Positions 17,468-28,177 of a DNA stretch of 54,081 nucleotides are shown here, piece by piece. Source of the DNA: Clostridiales bacterium (GTDB taxonomy: Bacteria; Bacillota; Clostridia; Lachnospirales; Lachnospiraceae); assembly GCA_020859995.1 (NCBI GenBank), contig JAJBVE010000203.1, positions 1 through 54,081 of the forward strand. The letters are read 5' to 3'. Position 1 is the first letter of the stretch; each line of letters starts with the position of its first letter. The notes beneath the pieces were generated by a model. The model made no database searches and had not been told where the DNA came from. It worked only from the letters and a program-made list of their open reading frames with translations. Made by a program: the position numbers and the translations under genes.

Positions 17468-17550
17468 GAAAAAGTAGTAACGGTTCCCTGCATTTACGGT
17501 TACAAGAAATTTTACTGTTTCAGTACTTTCAAAAAAGGAGATTAAGAATC

Positions 17551-18495
17551 ATGAAAAAACTTATTTTCGCCGCTCTTATCGCGGCAATGACTATCAGTAC
17601 AGCCTGCTGTGCGGAAGAAGCAGAAACGATCACCATCAGCGCGTTGAATGCGGATGGCGAAGAGGCAGAGGTGGAGGTTCCGTATGACCCGGAACGTATT
17701 GCGATCCTGGATCTGGCCTCTCTGGACATTCTGGATAACCTTGGCCTGGGCGACCGGGTGGTAGGCACCGCCAGCACTTCAATTGATTACCTCTCTTCCT
17801 ACTCGGAGGATGAAAATATTCTGAACCTTGGCAATATCAAAGAGGCAGACCTGGAAGCGGTCATGGAATGCGAGCCGGATATTATTTTTATCGGCGGCCG
17901 TCTGAGCTCGATTTATGACGACCTGAGCGAGATCGCGCCGGTCGTGTATCTGGCGACGGACAGTGAAATCGGCCTGGTGGAGAGCGTCCGCAAGAACGCG
18001 ACGACCATTGCTTCCATCTTTGGACTCGAGGACCAGATTGATGAAAAAATGGCAGCCTTTGACGACCGGATCGCGGCGCTCCGGGAAGTAGCGGCGGGCA
18101 AGACTGCACTGGTCGGTATGTGCACCAGCGGCAGCTTCAATTTGCTTGGAAACGATGGCCGTTGTTCCATCATTGGCGTGGAGATCGGTTTTGAGAATCT
18201 GACCGCGGCGGACTCGACCTCCACACATGGCAATGAGTCTTCGTTTGAGGCAATTCTGGAGCAGAATCCGGATTACATCTTTGTGATGGACCGCGACGCG
18301 GCGATTCAGACAGAGGGTGCGCAGCTGGCGCAGGAGATCATGGAAAACGAGCTGGTGATGCAGACGGACGCATACCAGAATGGCAACATCGTGTATCTGG
18401 AGCATCCGGCTGTGTGGTATACCGCAGAAGGCGGGATTACCGCACTGGATACGATGCTTGCGGATCTGGAGAGCGCATTGCTTTCTGCGGAATAA
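17551..18495 (+). CDS. Iron/siderophore ABC transporter substrate-binding protein
   Basis: A 314-aa exported binding protein of the FepB/FhuD helical-backbone class. A short signal peptide ends near ISTACC, where a Cys could be lipidated although the lipobox is weak. Marks of the YclQ/CeuA/FatB branch include VPYDPERIAILDLASLDIL (about residue 47), the EPDIIFIGGR segment and the HGNESSFEAILEQNPDYIFV segment. These point to a catecholate or petrobactin-like iron chelate, or another planar metal complex. AAAGGAGA precedes the start. The gene closes the transporter operon and is followed by a strong terminator; the nitrogenase-like genes start 173 bases later. Confidence 0.9.
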   Translation: MKKLIFAALIAAMTISTACCAEEAETITISALNADGEEAEVEVPYDPERIAILDLASLDILDNLGLGDRVVGTASTSIDYLSSYSEDENILNLGNIKEADLEAVMECEPDIIFIGGRLSSIYDDLSEIAPVVYLATDSEIGLVESVRKNATTIASIFGLEDQIDEKMAAFDDRIAALREVAAGKTALVGMCTSGSFNLLGNDGRCSIIGVEIGFENLTAADSTSTHGNESSFEAILEQNPDYIFVMDRDAAIQTEGAQLAQEIMENELVMQTDAYQNGNIVYLEHPAVWYTAEGGITALDTMLADLESALLSAE

Positions 18496-18521
18496 TGGTA
18501 TAAAAGCGTTTTGGCGCATAG

Positions 18522-18576
18522 AAAAAAGGCGGCCTGCAGCTCTTTTTTTGACAGAGGAGCTGCAGGTCCTTTTTTG
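18522..18576 (+). terminator. Rho-independent terminator after the iron binding-protein gene
   Basis: CCTGCAGCTC (18533-18542) pairs perfectly with GAGCTGCAGG (18557-18566). An A-run on the left and a T-run on the right extend the stem and make it potentially bidirectional. Confidence 0.92.
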
Positions 18577-18577
18577 C

Positions 18578-18606
18578 TTGACAAATAGATAATTAATGAA
18601 TATGAT
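18578..18606 (+). promoter_or_regulatory. Promoter of the nitrogenase-like operon
   Basis: TTGACA at 18578-18583 and TATGAT at 18601-18606 have ideal 17-base spacing. The -10 box runs into an imperfect palindrome, TTAACTCA-TG-TGAATTAA, at 18606-18623. This is well placed for a repressor that blocks initiation; which regulator uses it is unknown. Confidence 0.8.
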
Positions 18607-18668
18607 TAACTCATGTGAATTAAATAATATGCGTTGCTTTCTATAATTATCGTATATGGAGGAAAGGA

Positions 18669-19088
18669 ATGAACAGAGAAAATAATAGAAACATGGATGA
18701 GGGGCGCATTCCTCACCGCGGGGGAAAAGGAGATCATTTGCTGGAGGAACTGTCGGAGAAGGGAGTGCTGCTTTTTGTGGGTTCTGTGAATTGCCTGCGC
18801 CATAAGCCCTATCGGAGAATCGGGGCGTTGATGCGTGAGGGGCGGGCGGCGCTGCTTTGTCCGTCAATGAGCGATTTTTCCAGCGGGCGCTATCTGAATC
18901 AGATCGTGGAGGCGCTCGCGGAGCTTTCCATGGAACATGGGGAGAAGCAGTTTGTCATTGCCTGCGGCTGCCAGTGGGTCATTCTCTCAACAGACAGTGA
19001 GCTGCTGAAGGAACGGGTAAAACAGGAACATGACATCGACCTTACCGTATTTGAGGACGCACATCTGGAGTTTGGAGATCATGAGTAG
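18669..19088 (+). CDS. Small NifD/K-like domain protein (139 aa), function unknown
   Basis: I do not recognise a characterised family. Residues 33-137 resemble the first Rossmann-like domain of nitrogenase component 1 subunits. There is a strand then Cys (VLLFVGSVNC, Cys42), a second Cys (LLCPSMSD, Cys64), then a helix, then FVIACGCQWVILSTDSELL with Cys99 and Cys101. The last segment sits where nitrogenases have the Cys-containing IGDD loop. The remaining two Rossmann domains are absent, so at 139 aa it is about a quarter of a normal subunit. GGAGGAAAGG precedes the ATG, and the gene looks intact. It is first in the operon with the NifD/K-like and NifH-like genes, so it may be a cluster-ligating partner of the 454-aa protein (inferred). 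Confidence 0.75.
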   Translation: MNRENNRNMDEGRIPHRGGKGDHLLEELSEKGVLLFVGSVNCLRHKPYRRIGALMREGRAALLCPSMSDFSSGRYLNQIVEALAELSMEHGEKQFVIACGCQWVILSTDSELLKERVKQEHDIDLTVFEDAHLEFGDHE

Positions 19089-19180
19089 CAGTGTGTTTTG
19101 GGAAAACGAGGTGCAGACTTGCGGCCGGCTGGTTTAACAGGCGGATTTGATGAATCAAAAGAAAAGGAGACATTGATTAA

Positions 19181-21408
<2,228 letters not shown>

Positions 21409-21522
21409 CTGAAATTGATCGAAAAATGAAAGGGGGAGTGGCTAAAGAATAATTGCAAAGTGACCAAAAGCGACCGGGGGATGACCGGAGAACGTCAAAA
21501 CGAAAGGTAGAAGGAAAGACAG

Positions 21523-21942
21523 ATGGACAGAGAACAGCTGATTGAAGAAGTTACAAATGCAATCTGGAAAATGCGTGCGAGTCGGAAAAGAAAGCGCTCC
21601 GGAGAATCCGATTCCGGGCGGGGTATGGTCCTCAATTATCTGTACGAGCACCAGGGGCAGGCTTCCCCTGGGGATCTGCGTGATTACATGCATGTCACAA
21701 CCCCGCGCGTAACGGCGGTTCTCAATGAACTGGAGAAAGACCGGCTCATTGTCAGAGAGATGGCGGCGTGCGACCGCAGGCGTGTGAGCGTGAAGCTGAC
21801 TGACCTGGGATGGGAACGTGTGGGGCAGCGGCGAAAGGAAAAACGGGAGGAGACCGCCCGGCTCATAGACCGTCTGGGAACAGAAGACGCAGAAGCTCTG
21901 CTGCGGATCTGCCGTGTGGTAGAAGAGCTCGGGGATACATGA
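21523..21942 (+). CDS. MarR-family transcriptional regulator
   Basis: A 139-aa winged-helix protein. GDLRDYMHVTTPRVTAVLNE (about residues 46-65) forms the recognition helix region, and ACDRRRVSVKLTDLG is the MarR wing with its D-R-R. Basic residues cluster near the N-terminus (RASRKRKRSGE). AGAAGGAAAG precedes the ATG. It follows the NifH-like gene by 114 bases in the same direction, so it is the likely local regulator of the nitrogenase-like operon, of the redox genes downstream, or of both; the ligand is unknown. Confidence 0.88.
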   Translation: MDREQLIEEVTNAIWKMRASRKRKRSGESDSGRGMVLNYLYEHQGQASPGDLRDYMHVTTPRVTAVLNELEKDRLIVREMAACDRRRVSVKLTDLGWERVGQRRKEKREETARLIDRLGTEDAEALLRICRVVEELGDT

Positions 21943-21990
21943 CTATCATCTGTGAAATAATTTGCTTGCAATCTGATTCTGCGGTAAGAG

Positions 21991-22009
21991 CTGTCCGAGG
22001 GCAGTTTTT
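21991..22009 (+). terminator. Terminator after the second MarR gene
   Basis: CTGTCC-GA-GGGCAG forms a short stem followed by five T. It ends transcription before the redox operon. GC-rich sequence after it (22023-22100) shares words with the multi-hairpin element at 14110. Confidence 0.55.
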
Positions 22010-22138
22010 AACGCAGTTTTTTGATGCGCAGAGTCGGAGGTGGGGGCAAAACCTGGCGAGGGAGTTTTGCGGCGGAAGCCGCACTCGGCGATATTCCGTC
22101 AATTATTCCAATCAGGAATGACCCTTATGGAAATCGAA

Positions 22139-22167
22139 TTGTACTTTTGCTGTGCATTTATTATAAT
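22139..22167 (+). promoter_or_regulatory. Promoter of the flavodiiron-fusion operon
   Basis: TTGTAC at 22139-22144 and TATAAT at 22162-22167 have a 17-base spacer. The start codon at 22234 is about 60 bases downstream. Confidence 0.7.
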
Positions 22168-22233
22168 TTTCACTGAAAAAACGCCACAATTACTAAAAAA
22201 GTTACAGGAATGAAGGAACGGAGAGGTGAGAAT

Positions 22234-24843
22234 ATGGACATATACCATGATATCCGGTATGTTGGAGTCAATGACTGTGAGCTCCGCGTATTCCGGAATC
22301 TGTCGTATGCGGGGAACGGACTGACATTTAGCTCGTATCTGGTGCAGGCACAGGAGGAGTGCCTGCTGATTGGAACGGTACCGGACGCTTATGTGAGAGA
22401 GTGGATGGAACAGATCCGGCAGAATGTTTCGTTTGACCGGATCAGCCATCTGGTTGTATTTACGGAAGAAAACAGCAGAGAGGCAGTACTGCGTATTTTG
22501 CAGGAGAATGCCGGGATTGAACTGATTGCCGCATATCCTGTGCTTGAGCAGCTGAAGAAAATCCTGCCGGAGGGGACGAAGAGCCTGGAGATCCGGAACA
22601 ATCGTACGCTGACGCTGTTGGGCTCTCAGTTTCAGTTTCAGCTGCTTGGAGCGGGGACGCTTTGCCCGGCACTGTATGTGCTGGACCAGGTGGATCGCAG
22701 TATCTATACATCGGATCTGTTTGGTTCCCTGTACTGCGGGTTGGAGCTTCCAGAGGCGGATTCGGTAAGAAGCACGCAATGGGATCTTGGAATGAAAGAC
22801 TTTTACGAAGACCTTGCGGCTTCCGGAAGGGCTGCGGATGCAGAATGTGCAGTTGCGTTTGTGCGGGAGCATGGGGTGACAGCCATCTATCCCTCTATAG
22901 GACCGGCGGTGAGCGGAGGGAAGCTGGAGGAAATGCTGGCATTTTATTTGCAGCAGAGCGGGATGCCCAAAGCAGATTCACAAAAGGATGGGACAGCCTC
23001 CGTGTGTGGGGTTGCGGGAATTTCAGAGGGACAAACAGCGTCTCCGGATGGAAAAGCAGTCTCAATGACATCCGCACACCCGAGCGTGGTGATTATCTAT
23101 GAAGGAACGAACGAGCTGTCAGATTACGCGGTCTGCGTGGAAAATGGCCTGAAGGAGGCTGAGGTTTCCAACGTCACACGCTGTAACCTCTCCACCACGG
23201 ATCGGAATGAGGCGATCCGCATGGCGCTCTCGGCAGATGTCCTGCTTCTTGGAACGACGATCTCGAAGGGGACTCCTGCAAAGGCGATCTGGGATGTGGT
23301 GACGTCTTTGAAAGCGGAAAGCTGCAAAGGCAAGCTGGCGTCGATTTTCTATAAGGTTTCCACGCAGAATGACCAGGCGGATTTCTTAAGAGAGCATCTG
23401 GATTTTCTCGGATTTGATTTAGGCATCCAGAGCAGCTTTTTTGTAGGGGAGCTGACGGAAAATGATCTGAAAAATGCCGGGAATTATGGCTTCGGAGTCG
23501 GGTGCAGCGCCCGGAAAGTGCCCAATCCCAGGAAGCCGAAGCTTGTAAAATGTCTGGTCTGCGGAGAAATTTTTGACGCGTCGCTTGGCACCTGCCCGGT
23601 CTGCGGCGTGGGACTTGACCAGTGCGTGCCGGTCGAGGAGGAAGAAATCTCTTACCAGAAGGATACCGACCTGCGCTATGTCATTCTCGGAGGCGGCGTC
23701 GCCGGTGCATCGGCGGCGGAGGCCATCCGCAAAAGAGATCAGACGGGAGAGATCCTGATTCTGTCAGCAGAGGATTATCTGCCGATTCATCGCCCGATGC
23801 TGACGAAAAATCTCAGTATTGCGGATGCGCCGGATGAGGAGCTGTACCTTCACCCGGCCGGATGGTATGAGGAACATGGAATTTCACTGCGGCTGGGGGA
23901 GACGGCGGATGCCTTTGATCCGGAGAGGAAGATTGTCCATGCTGCGAAAAGCGGCGACGAGATTCCTTATGATCGCCTGATTTTTGCGACCGGTGCGGAG
24001 TGCTTCATTCCGCCATTTGAAGGCTGGCAAAAAGAAGGAGTGGTGACGATCCGTCATCTTTGGGACAGCCGGAAGATTCAGGACTGGATGAAAACCGCTA
24101 AAAACGCGGTCGTGATCGGAGGCGGCGTCTTAGGATTGGAGGCTGCGAGCGAGCTGCTGAAAAACGGGATTTATGTGACGGTGCTGGAGGCTGCGCCTCA
24201 GATCATCGGACGGCAGGCAGACGCAGATTCCGCCGCAGTGCTGCGCAAAAAGATGGCCTCGCTGGGCGTGGAATGCCTGGAAGGCGTGCAGATTGAGGGC
24301 ATTACCGGCGAAGAGCGGGCGACAGGAGTGAAGCTGAAAACCGGAGAAATCTTCCCGGCGGATTTCGTGATTGTCTCCTGCGGAAACCGGGCGAATGTGA
24401 AGGCCGCGCAGGATGCCGGAATGCAGGTGGAGCGTGCGATTGTTGTGAACGCTTTTATGGAGACGAGCCTTTCTTCTGTTTACGCCTGCGGAGACTGTGC
24501 GCAGTATGACGGCGTGAATTTCCAGCTCTGGGCGGAAGCGTCCGAGCAGGGACGGATTGCGGGTGCGAACGCAGCGGGAGAGCGGCTGGCATACGAGTCA
24601 CAACTGCTGGGACTGAATCTGGATGGGTTTGGCACCACACTTTTTGCAATCGGAGATCCGGGTAAGCAAAGCGGCGTACCTTACCGGCTGGTAAAAACCG
24701 TCGACGATGTGGACAACAGCCAGGAGCAGTACTGGTTCATGGGAAATGCCCTGCAGGGCGCGGTGCTGATCGGGCGTCCGGATAAGACTGCGGATGTTAC
24801 AAAGGCTGTGATGGAGCACGCGCGGCATGAAGAACTGTTTTAA
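22234..24843 (+). CDS. Degenerate flavodiiron-rubredoxin-NADH oxidoreductase fusion protein
   Basis: An 869-aa fusion. Residues 1-235 resemble the metallo-beta-lactamase-like domain of flavodiiron proteins. About 284-425 form a flavodoxin-like domain. 437-465 is a rubredoxin-like knuckle pair (Cys440, 443, 454, 457). From 480 onward is an NADH:rubredoxin oxidoreductase with two nucleotide-binding motifs (GGGVAG near 486 and IGGGVLG near 632). The iron site of the first domain is lost: the H-x-E-x-D-H motif reads F76-T-E-E-N-S81, the next His region reads GTLCPAL, and the late His reads PSIGP. Only Glu78 and Asp161 remain. Thus O2 or NO reduction at a diiron centre is unlikely, while NADH-driven electron transfer is plausible. 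Start 22234 follows GAGAGGTG; the frame is open to 22210. Confidence 0.85.
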   Translation: MDIYHDIRYVGVNDCELRVFRNLSYAGNGLTFSSYLVQAQEECLLIGTVPDAYVREWMEQIRQNVSFDRISHLVVFTEENSREAVLRILQENAGIELIAAYPVLEQLKKILPEGTKSLEIRNNRTLTLLGSQFQFQLLGAGTLCPALYVLDQVDRSIYTSDLFGSLYCGLELPEADSVRSTQWDLGMKDFYEDLAASGRAADAECAVAFVREHGVTAIYPSIGPAVSGGKLEEMLAFYLQQSGMPKADSQKDGTASVCGVAGISEGQTASPDGKAVSMTSAHPSVVIIYEGTNELSDYAVCVENGLKEAEVSNVTRCNLSTTDRNEAIRMALSADVLLLGTTISKGTPAKAIWDVVTSLKAESCKGKLASIFYKVSTQNDQADFLREHLDFLGFDLGIQSSFFVGELTENDLKNAGNYGFGVGCSARKVPNPRKPKLVKCLVCGEIFDASLGTCPVCGVGLDQCVPVEEEEISYQKDTDLRYVILGGGVAGASAAEAIRKRDQTGEILILSAEDYLPIHRPMLTKNLSIADAPDEELYLHPAGWYEEHGISLRLGETADAFDPERKIVHAAKSGDEIPYDRLIFATGAECFIPPFEGWQKEGVVTIRHLWDSRKIQDWMKTAKNAVVIGGGVLGLEAASELLKNGIYVTVLEAAPQIIGRQADADSAAVLRKKMASLGVECLEGVQIEGITGEERATGVKLKTGEIFPADFVIVSCGNRANVKAAQDAGMQVERAIVVNAFMETSLSSVYACGDCAQYDGVNFQLWAEASEQGRIAGANAAGERLAYESQLLGLNLDGFGTTLFAIGDPGKQSGVPYRLVKTVDDVDNSQEQYWFMGNALQGAVLIGRPDKTADVTKAVMEHARHEELF

Positions 24844-24868
24844 AAAACGGAATAAGGAAGTGAACAGC

Positions 24869-26896
24869 ATGAAAGAAAATAACAAAACGCCCCGTACCCC
24901 TCGTATGATGGAACTGCCGAGACCGGAAAAGGTAACCTGTCCTTATGGAGAGTCCTATCAGGCGGATGTTGTGGTGATCGGCTGCGGATTCGCAGGGCTG
25001 AACGCTGCTGTCTCCGCAAAAGAGGCCGGACAGAATGTCCTCGTGATTGACAAGGGAAAACCCGGCTATTCCGGACTTTCTCCCTGGCCGTCAAGCTTTC
25101 GTTGGTTTGACCCGGAGCGTGGAGATGATGAGGAAGCCTTTAAGGAGGCCATGAAACGCGGCGGCGATTATCTATGCAACCTGCGCTGGTATGAGTGCTG
25201 GCTGAAGGAATCGAAGGGCATCTATGAGCGTCTGACCGACTGGGGGATTCTCGCCCAGTATCCGAAGGCTGCGGAAGCCGGTGATTTTTACGAGCGGGAA
25301 GATTTTGTCGGATACCGGGAGATGTTTGACAAATTTGACCGTCATAAGAAATGGATTGAGGTATTGAATCGGTATGAGATTCCGTATCTGGAACACACGA
25401 TGGTGACGGATCTGATCGCCGGGGCGGTGGATTCTGAAACGGCGAAAACCGGAGCGGCAGGATCTGAAGCCGCGAAAATCGGTATGTCAACGGAAAGCCG
25501 GGTGGCAGATCCTTCGAACGGATCCATAGAGAATGAACAAAATGCAAAAGGAGCGGTAAAAGGTGCGGCTGTTCCGAAGCCAAATGACGCAAGAAAAATC
25601 TGCGGTGTGATGGCATTCCATGTCCCGAGCGGACAGGTGATCACTGTGAGCGCGAAAGCTGTGGTCATGGCGACCGGAGGCGGCAGCTACAAGCCGACAG
25701 GATACCCGGTCGGCGGCGATACCTTCGACGGAGAATATATGGCCTGGGAGATGGGGCTTCCGATTACGGGAAAGGAATTTGAGGATTTCCACACAACATC
25801 CAGCCAGGCGCCGGGCAATGTATTTCTGGACAATCACTGGCAGTACCTGGAAAACATCTGGCTGTGCGGCGGCGATGTAGATCTGGAGAGCGCTGCCGGA
25901 TACGCCTCGGCGAAAGGGTATGCGATGGTCATGAAGCGAGTGCAGAACTCCGTAAAGGGTGTGCCGCTCGCAAATGGAAGTGAGATTCAGAATGTGGCGA
26001 CAGCCAATTATACCCGCCGCGGCGGTTCGAAGGTCTATGAGACAGACCCGGAAGAAGTGCGATCCGGAAAAATGAGTACGCCGGTAGCGGCGAGTACACT
26101 GGCGGGAGCAGCGACCGGTATGTGCTGCCATCTTACGTCAGGTGTGTTCTGCGGTCTCGGAGAGACGGACGGAAAAACGGAGATTGCCGGACTTTATGTA
26201 GCAGGAGACGGAATCCATGCGACATCCCCGTCCGGTTCCGCCTATCCTTGCGGTGTGGGATTCACGTCCTGTTTTACATCGATCGACGGCGATCATGCTG
26301 GCCGCGCGGCGGCTTCCTATGCGGCCGGTGAAAGCTTTGCACCGCTGCCGGAAGAAGAAATTCAGCTGAAAAAAGAAGAAATCCTTGCTCCGCTGGGGCG
26401 TGAAAATGGCTTTGACCCGAACTGGGCGCGCGATGTGCTGCATTCGATCATGGCGCCTTATTGGATCACTGTGGTCAAAAGCGAGGAGACTCTGAAAGCG
26501 GCGCTGGTGCAGGTGGAATATATGCGTGACCATGTGATTCCGAAGCTGCAGGCAGCTACCAGCCATGATCTGCGGCTTTGCCTGGAGATGAAACACAAAG
26601 TGCTTTCCGCAGAATTAAAGCTCCGCGCCGGCCTGGAACGGAAAGAAAGCCGCGGATCGACCTACCGCGAGGATTATCCGTTCCGGGATGATGAGAACTT
26701 TTTATGCTACATCACCCAGAGAAAGGCGGAGAACGGAGAAAGCACGTTTGATAAGGTGCCGGTTCCAGATGCCTGGGCAGGCGACAGAGAGGAAGCTTAT
26801 CAGTCCCGCTATGTATTTTATTTCCCCGGGGAGCCGGAAAAAATGGGCTTCCAGCTGCCCGAAAGAGGCCGTAAAGGAAAGGGGGAGCGAAAATGA
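24869..26896 (+). CDS. FAD-dependent oxidoreductase, fumarate reductase / AprA-like flavoprotein
   Basis: A 675-aa flavoprotein of the succinate dehydrogenase/fumarate reductase superfamily. FAD binding is shown by VVVIGCGFAGLNAAV (about residues 34-48) and the late GLYVAGDGIHATSPSG segment. The pairing with an overlapping two-cluster ferredoxin gene (4-base overlap) recalls the AprA/AprB adenylylsulfate reductase arrangement and related gut flavoproteins; the substrate cannot be assigned. A low-complexity, Ala/Lys/Glu/Ser-rich insert with an internal repeat (ETAKTG, EAAKIG) occupies about residues 188-242. Start 24869 follows AAGGAAG; the frame also opens at 24827, inside the upstream gene, without a ribosome site. 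Confidence 0.85.
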   Translation: MKENNKTPRTPRMMELPRPEKVTCPYGESYQADVVVIGCGFAGLNAAVSAKEAGQNVLVIDKGKPGYSGLSPWPSSFRWFDPERGDDEEAFKEAMKRGGDYLCNLRWYECWLKESKGIYERLTDWGILAQYPKAAEAGDFYEREDFVGYREMFDKFDRHKKWIEVLNRYEIPYLEHTMVTDLIAGAVDSETAKTGAAGSEAAKIGMSTESRVADPSNGSIENEQNAKGAVKGAAVPKPNDARKICGVMAFHVPSGQVITVSAKAVVMATGGGSYKPTGYPVGGDTFDGEYMAWEMGLPITGKEFEDFHTTSSQAPGNVFLDNHWQYLENIWLCGGDVDLESAAGYASAKGYAMVMKRVQNSVKGVPLANGSEIQNVATANYTRRGGSKVYETDPEEVRSGKMSTPVAASTLAGAATGMCCHLTSGVFCGLGETDGKTEIAGLYVAGDGIHATSPSGSAYPCGVGFTSCFTSIDGDHAGRAAASYAAGESFAPLPEEEIQLKKEEILAPLGRENGFDPNWARDVLHSIMAPYWITVVKSEETLKAALVQVEYMRDHVIPKLQAATSHDLRLCLEMKHKVLSAELKLRAGLERKESRGSTYREDYPFRDDENFLCYITQRKAENGESTFDKVPVPDAWAGDREEAYQSRYVFYFPGEPEKMGFQLPERGRKGKGERK

Positions 26897-27195
26897 GTGT
26901 GGTAAGAATCGATCTGAATCGCTGCATCGGATGCAAAAACTGTGTGGAGATTTGTCCGATGGATGTCTTCTATTTTGATGAGAAGGCCCGCAAGTCCGTG
27001 CTGGCCTATCCGGAAAACTGCCAGAGCTGCGGTCAGTGCTATCTGAACTGCCGCGGACGCGCCATCGGGATGTCGAATGATACCTACGGCTACCCGATCA
27101 CGGCTTTCCGCGGAGCGACATCCTCGCCGATGAACCGCATGATTGTCACAGAGCCTGGTGTGATCAGGGAGCTGACAAAAGGAAAGCTGCCCTGA
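26893..27195 (+). CDS. Ferredoxin with two [4Fe-4S] clusters (AprB-like)
   Basis: A 100-aa iron-sulfur protein. CIGCKNCVEICP near residue 11 and CQSCGQCYLNC near residue 44 provide eight cysteine ligands for two [4Fe-4S] clusters. A ~40-residue tail follows, longer than in minimal ferredoxins. The start overlaps the flavoprotein stop by 4 bases and GGAAAGGGGGAG lies just upstream, so the two products are made together and probably form one electron-transfer complex. Confidence 0.93.
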   Translation: MSVVRIDLNRCIGCKNCVEICPMDVFYFDEKARKSVLAYPENCQSCGQCYLNCRGRAIGMSNDTYGYPITAFRGATSSPMNRMIVTEPGVIRELTKGKLP

Positions 27196-27256
27196 AAAAA
27201 CGCCTTCGGAAAAGATACACAGGAAATTTGCATAAAAAACGATAGAAGGAGACCCC

Positions 27257-28102
27257 ATGAAAATAAAAGAAATTATTCAAAAGCTGGAAGCATTTCACCC
27301 GCCGCTGGAGCATCCGCACACCTGTGATGTGGTAAAGATCGGGAACGCGGACGCCGAGTGCAGCGGAATTATTCTTACCTGCTTCGCATCGATCGAAGTG
27401 ATCCGCAGGGCTGTGCAGGAAAAGGCTAACCTGATCATCTGTCATGAACCTCTTTTTTACAGTCACGAGGATACGACGGACTGGCTGGAAGGCGATCCGG
27501 TATACGAGGTAAAGAGAAAGCTGCTGGAAGAAAACCAGATCGTTGTTTACCGGGATCATGACCACATCCACGGGGGCCACGGCGGAGCGAACATCGACGG
27601 GATTTTCTACGGAATTATGAATGAGCTGGGCTGGAAGGAATATGTCATCGGAGATACCAAAAAGCCTTTGCTCTATGAAATCCCGCAGACAACGGTGCCG
27701 GAGCTGGCGGATTTTCTGATGAAGAAGCTGAATATTTCCGGTATCCGCGTAGTAGGAAGTCACGACACCATCGTCCGCAGAGTGTTCTTCTGCGAGCATG
27801 TGCAGGGAGCAAGACCGTTTGGCAATAAGACAGAGATTCCGGACAATGAGACGATGAAAAAAGTAAGGAAGGAGCAGGCGGATGTGCTGATTCCTTTTGA
27901 GATCATTGACTGGACGCTGAGTGCCTACGTGCGTGATTCCTGCGCAGCAGGGATACCGAAAACCATTCTGGAGATGGGACATTTCAACGTGGAAGAGCTG
28001 GGCATGCGCTATATGGTTCGCTATCTGCCAAACGTCATCGGATGTGAAGTGCCGATGAAATATGTGCAGTCCGGCGACAGCTTCTCATATATTGTAAAAT
28101 GA
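27257..28102 (+). CDS. Nif3-like dinuclear metal-centre protein
   Basis: A 281-aa member of the Nif3/YbgI/YqfO family. It has the paired-histidine metal motifs LIICHEPLFYSH (about residues 60-71) and RDHDHIHGGHGG, and a late glutamate/histidine region (LEMGHFNVEELG). Family members bind two metal ions; their reactions remain unsettled. AGAAGGAG precedes the ATG. It follows the flavoprotein-ferredoxin pair by 61 bases and is probably the last gene of that operon. Confidence 0.85.
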   Translation: MKIKEIIQKLEAFHPPLEHPHTCDVVKIGNADAECSGIILTCFASIEVIRRAVQEKANLIICHEPLFYSHEDTTDWLEGDPVYEVKRKLLEENQIVVYRDHDHIHGGHGGANIDGIFYGIMNELGWKEYVIGDTKKPLLYEIPQTTVPELADFLMKKLNISGIRVVGSHDTIVRRVFFCEHVQGARPFGNKTEIPDNETMKKVRKEQADVLIPFEIIDWTLSAYVRDSCAAGIPKTILEMGHFNVEELGMRYMVRYLPNVIGCEVPMKYVQSGDSFSYIVK

Positions 28103-28125
28103 TCCGGGCGCTGCGTGAAACAAAT

Positions 28126-28162
28126 GCTGCCGGGTCAGAATGAAATGATCTGATCCGGCGGC
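28126..28162. terminator. Bidirectional terminator between convergent genes
   Basis: GCTGCCGGGTCAGA pairs with TCTGATCCGGCGGC over 14 positions (two mismatches or G-U pairs) around a 9-base loop. It lies between the Nif3-like gene and the LysR gene, which converge. T-runs are weak on both sides. Confidence 0.65.
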
Positions 28163-28177
28163 GGACAGCCCAATCTT

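Noticed and set aside
17779-18867. A 362-codon open frame on the minus strand
   Set aside because: It is antisense to the iron-chelate binding-protein gene and also runs through a strong terminator and a promoter, so it cannot be a natural gene.
22234-22940. A working flavodiiron O2/NO reductase domain
   Set aside because: Most of the iron-binding residues are substituted, so I report the fold but not the activity.
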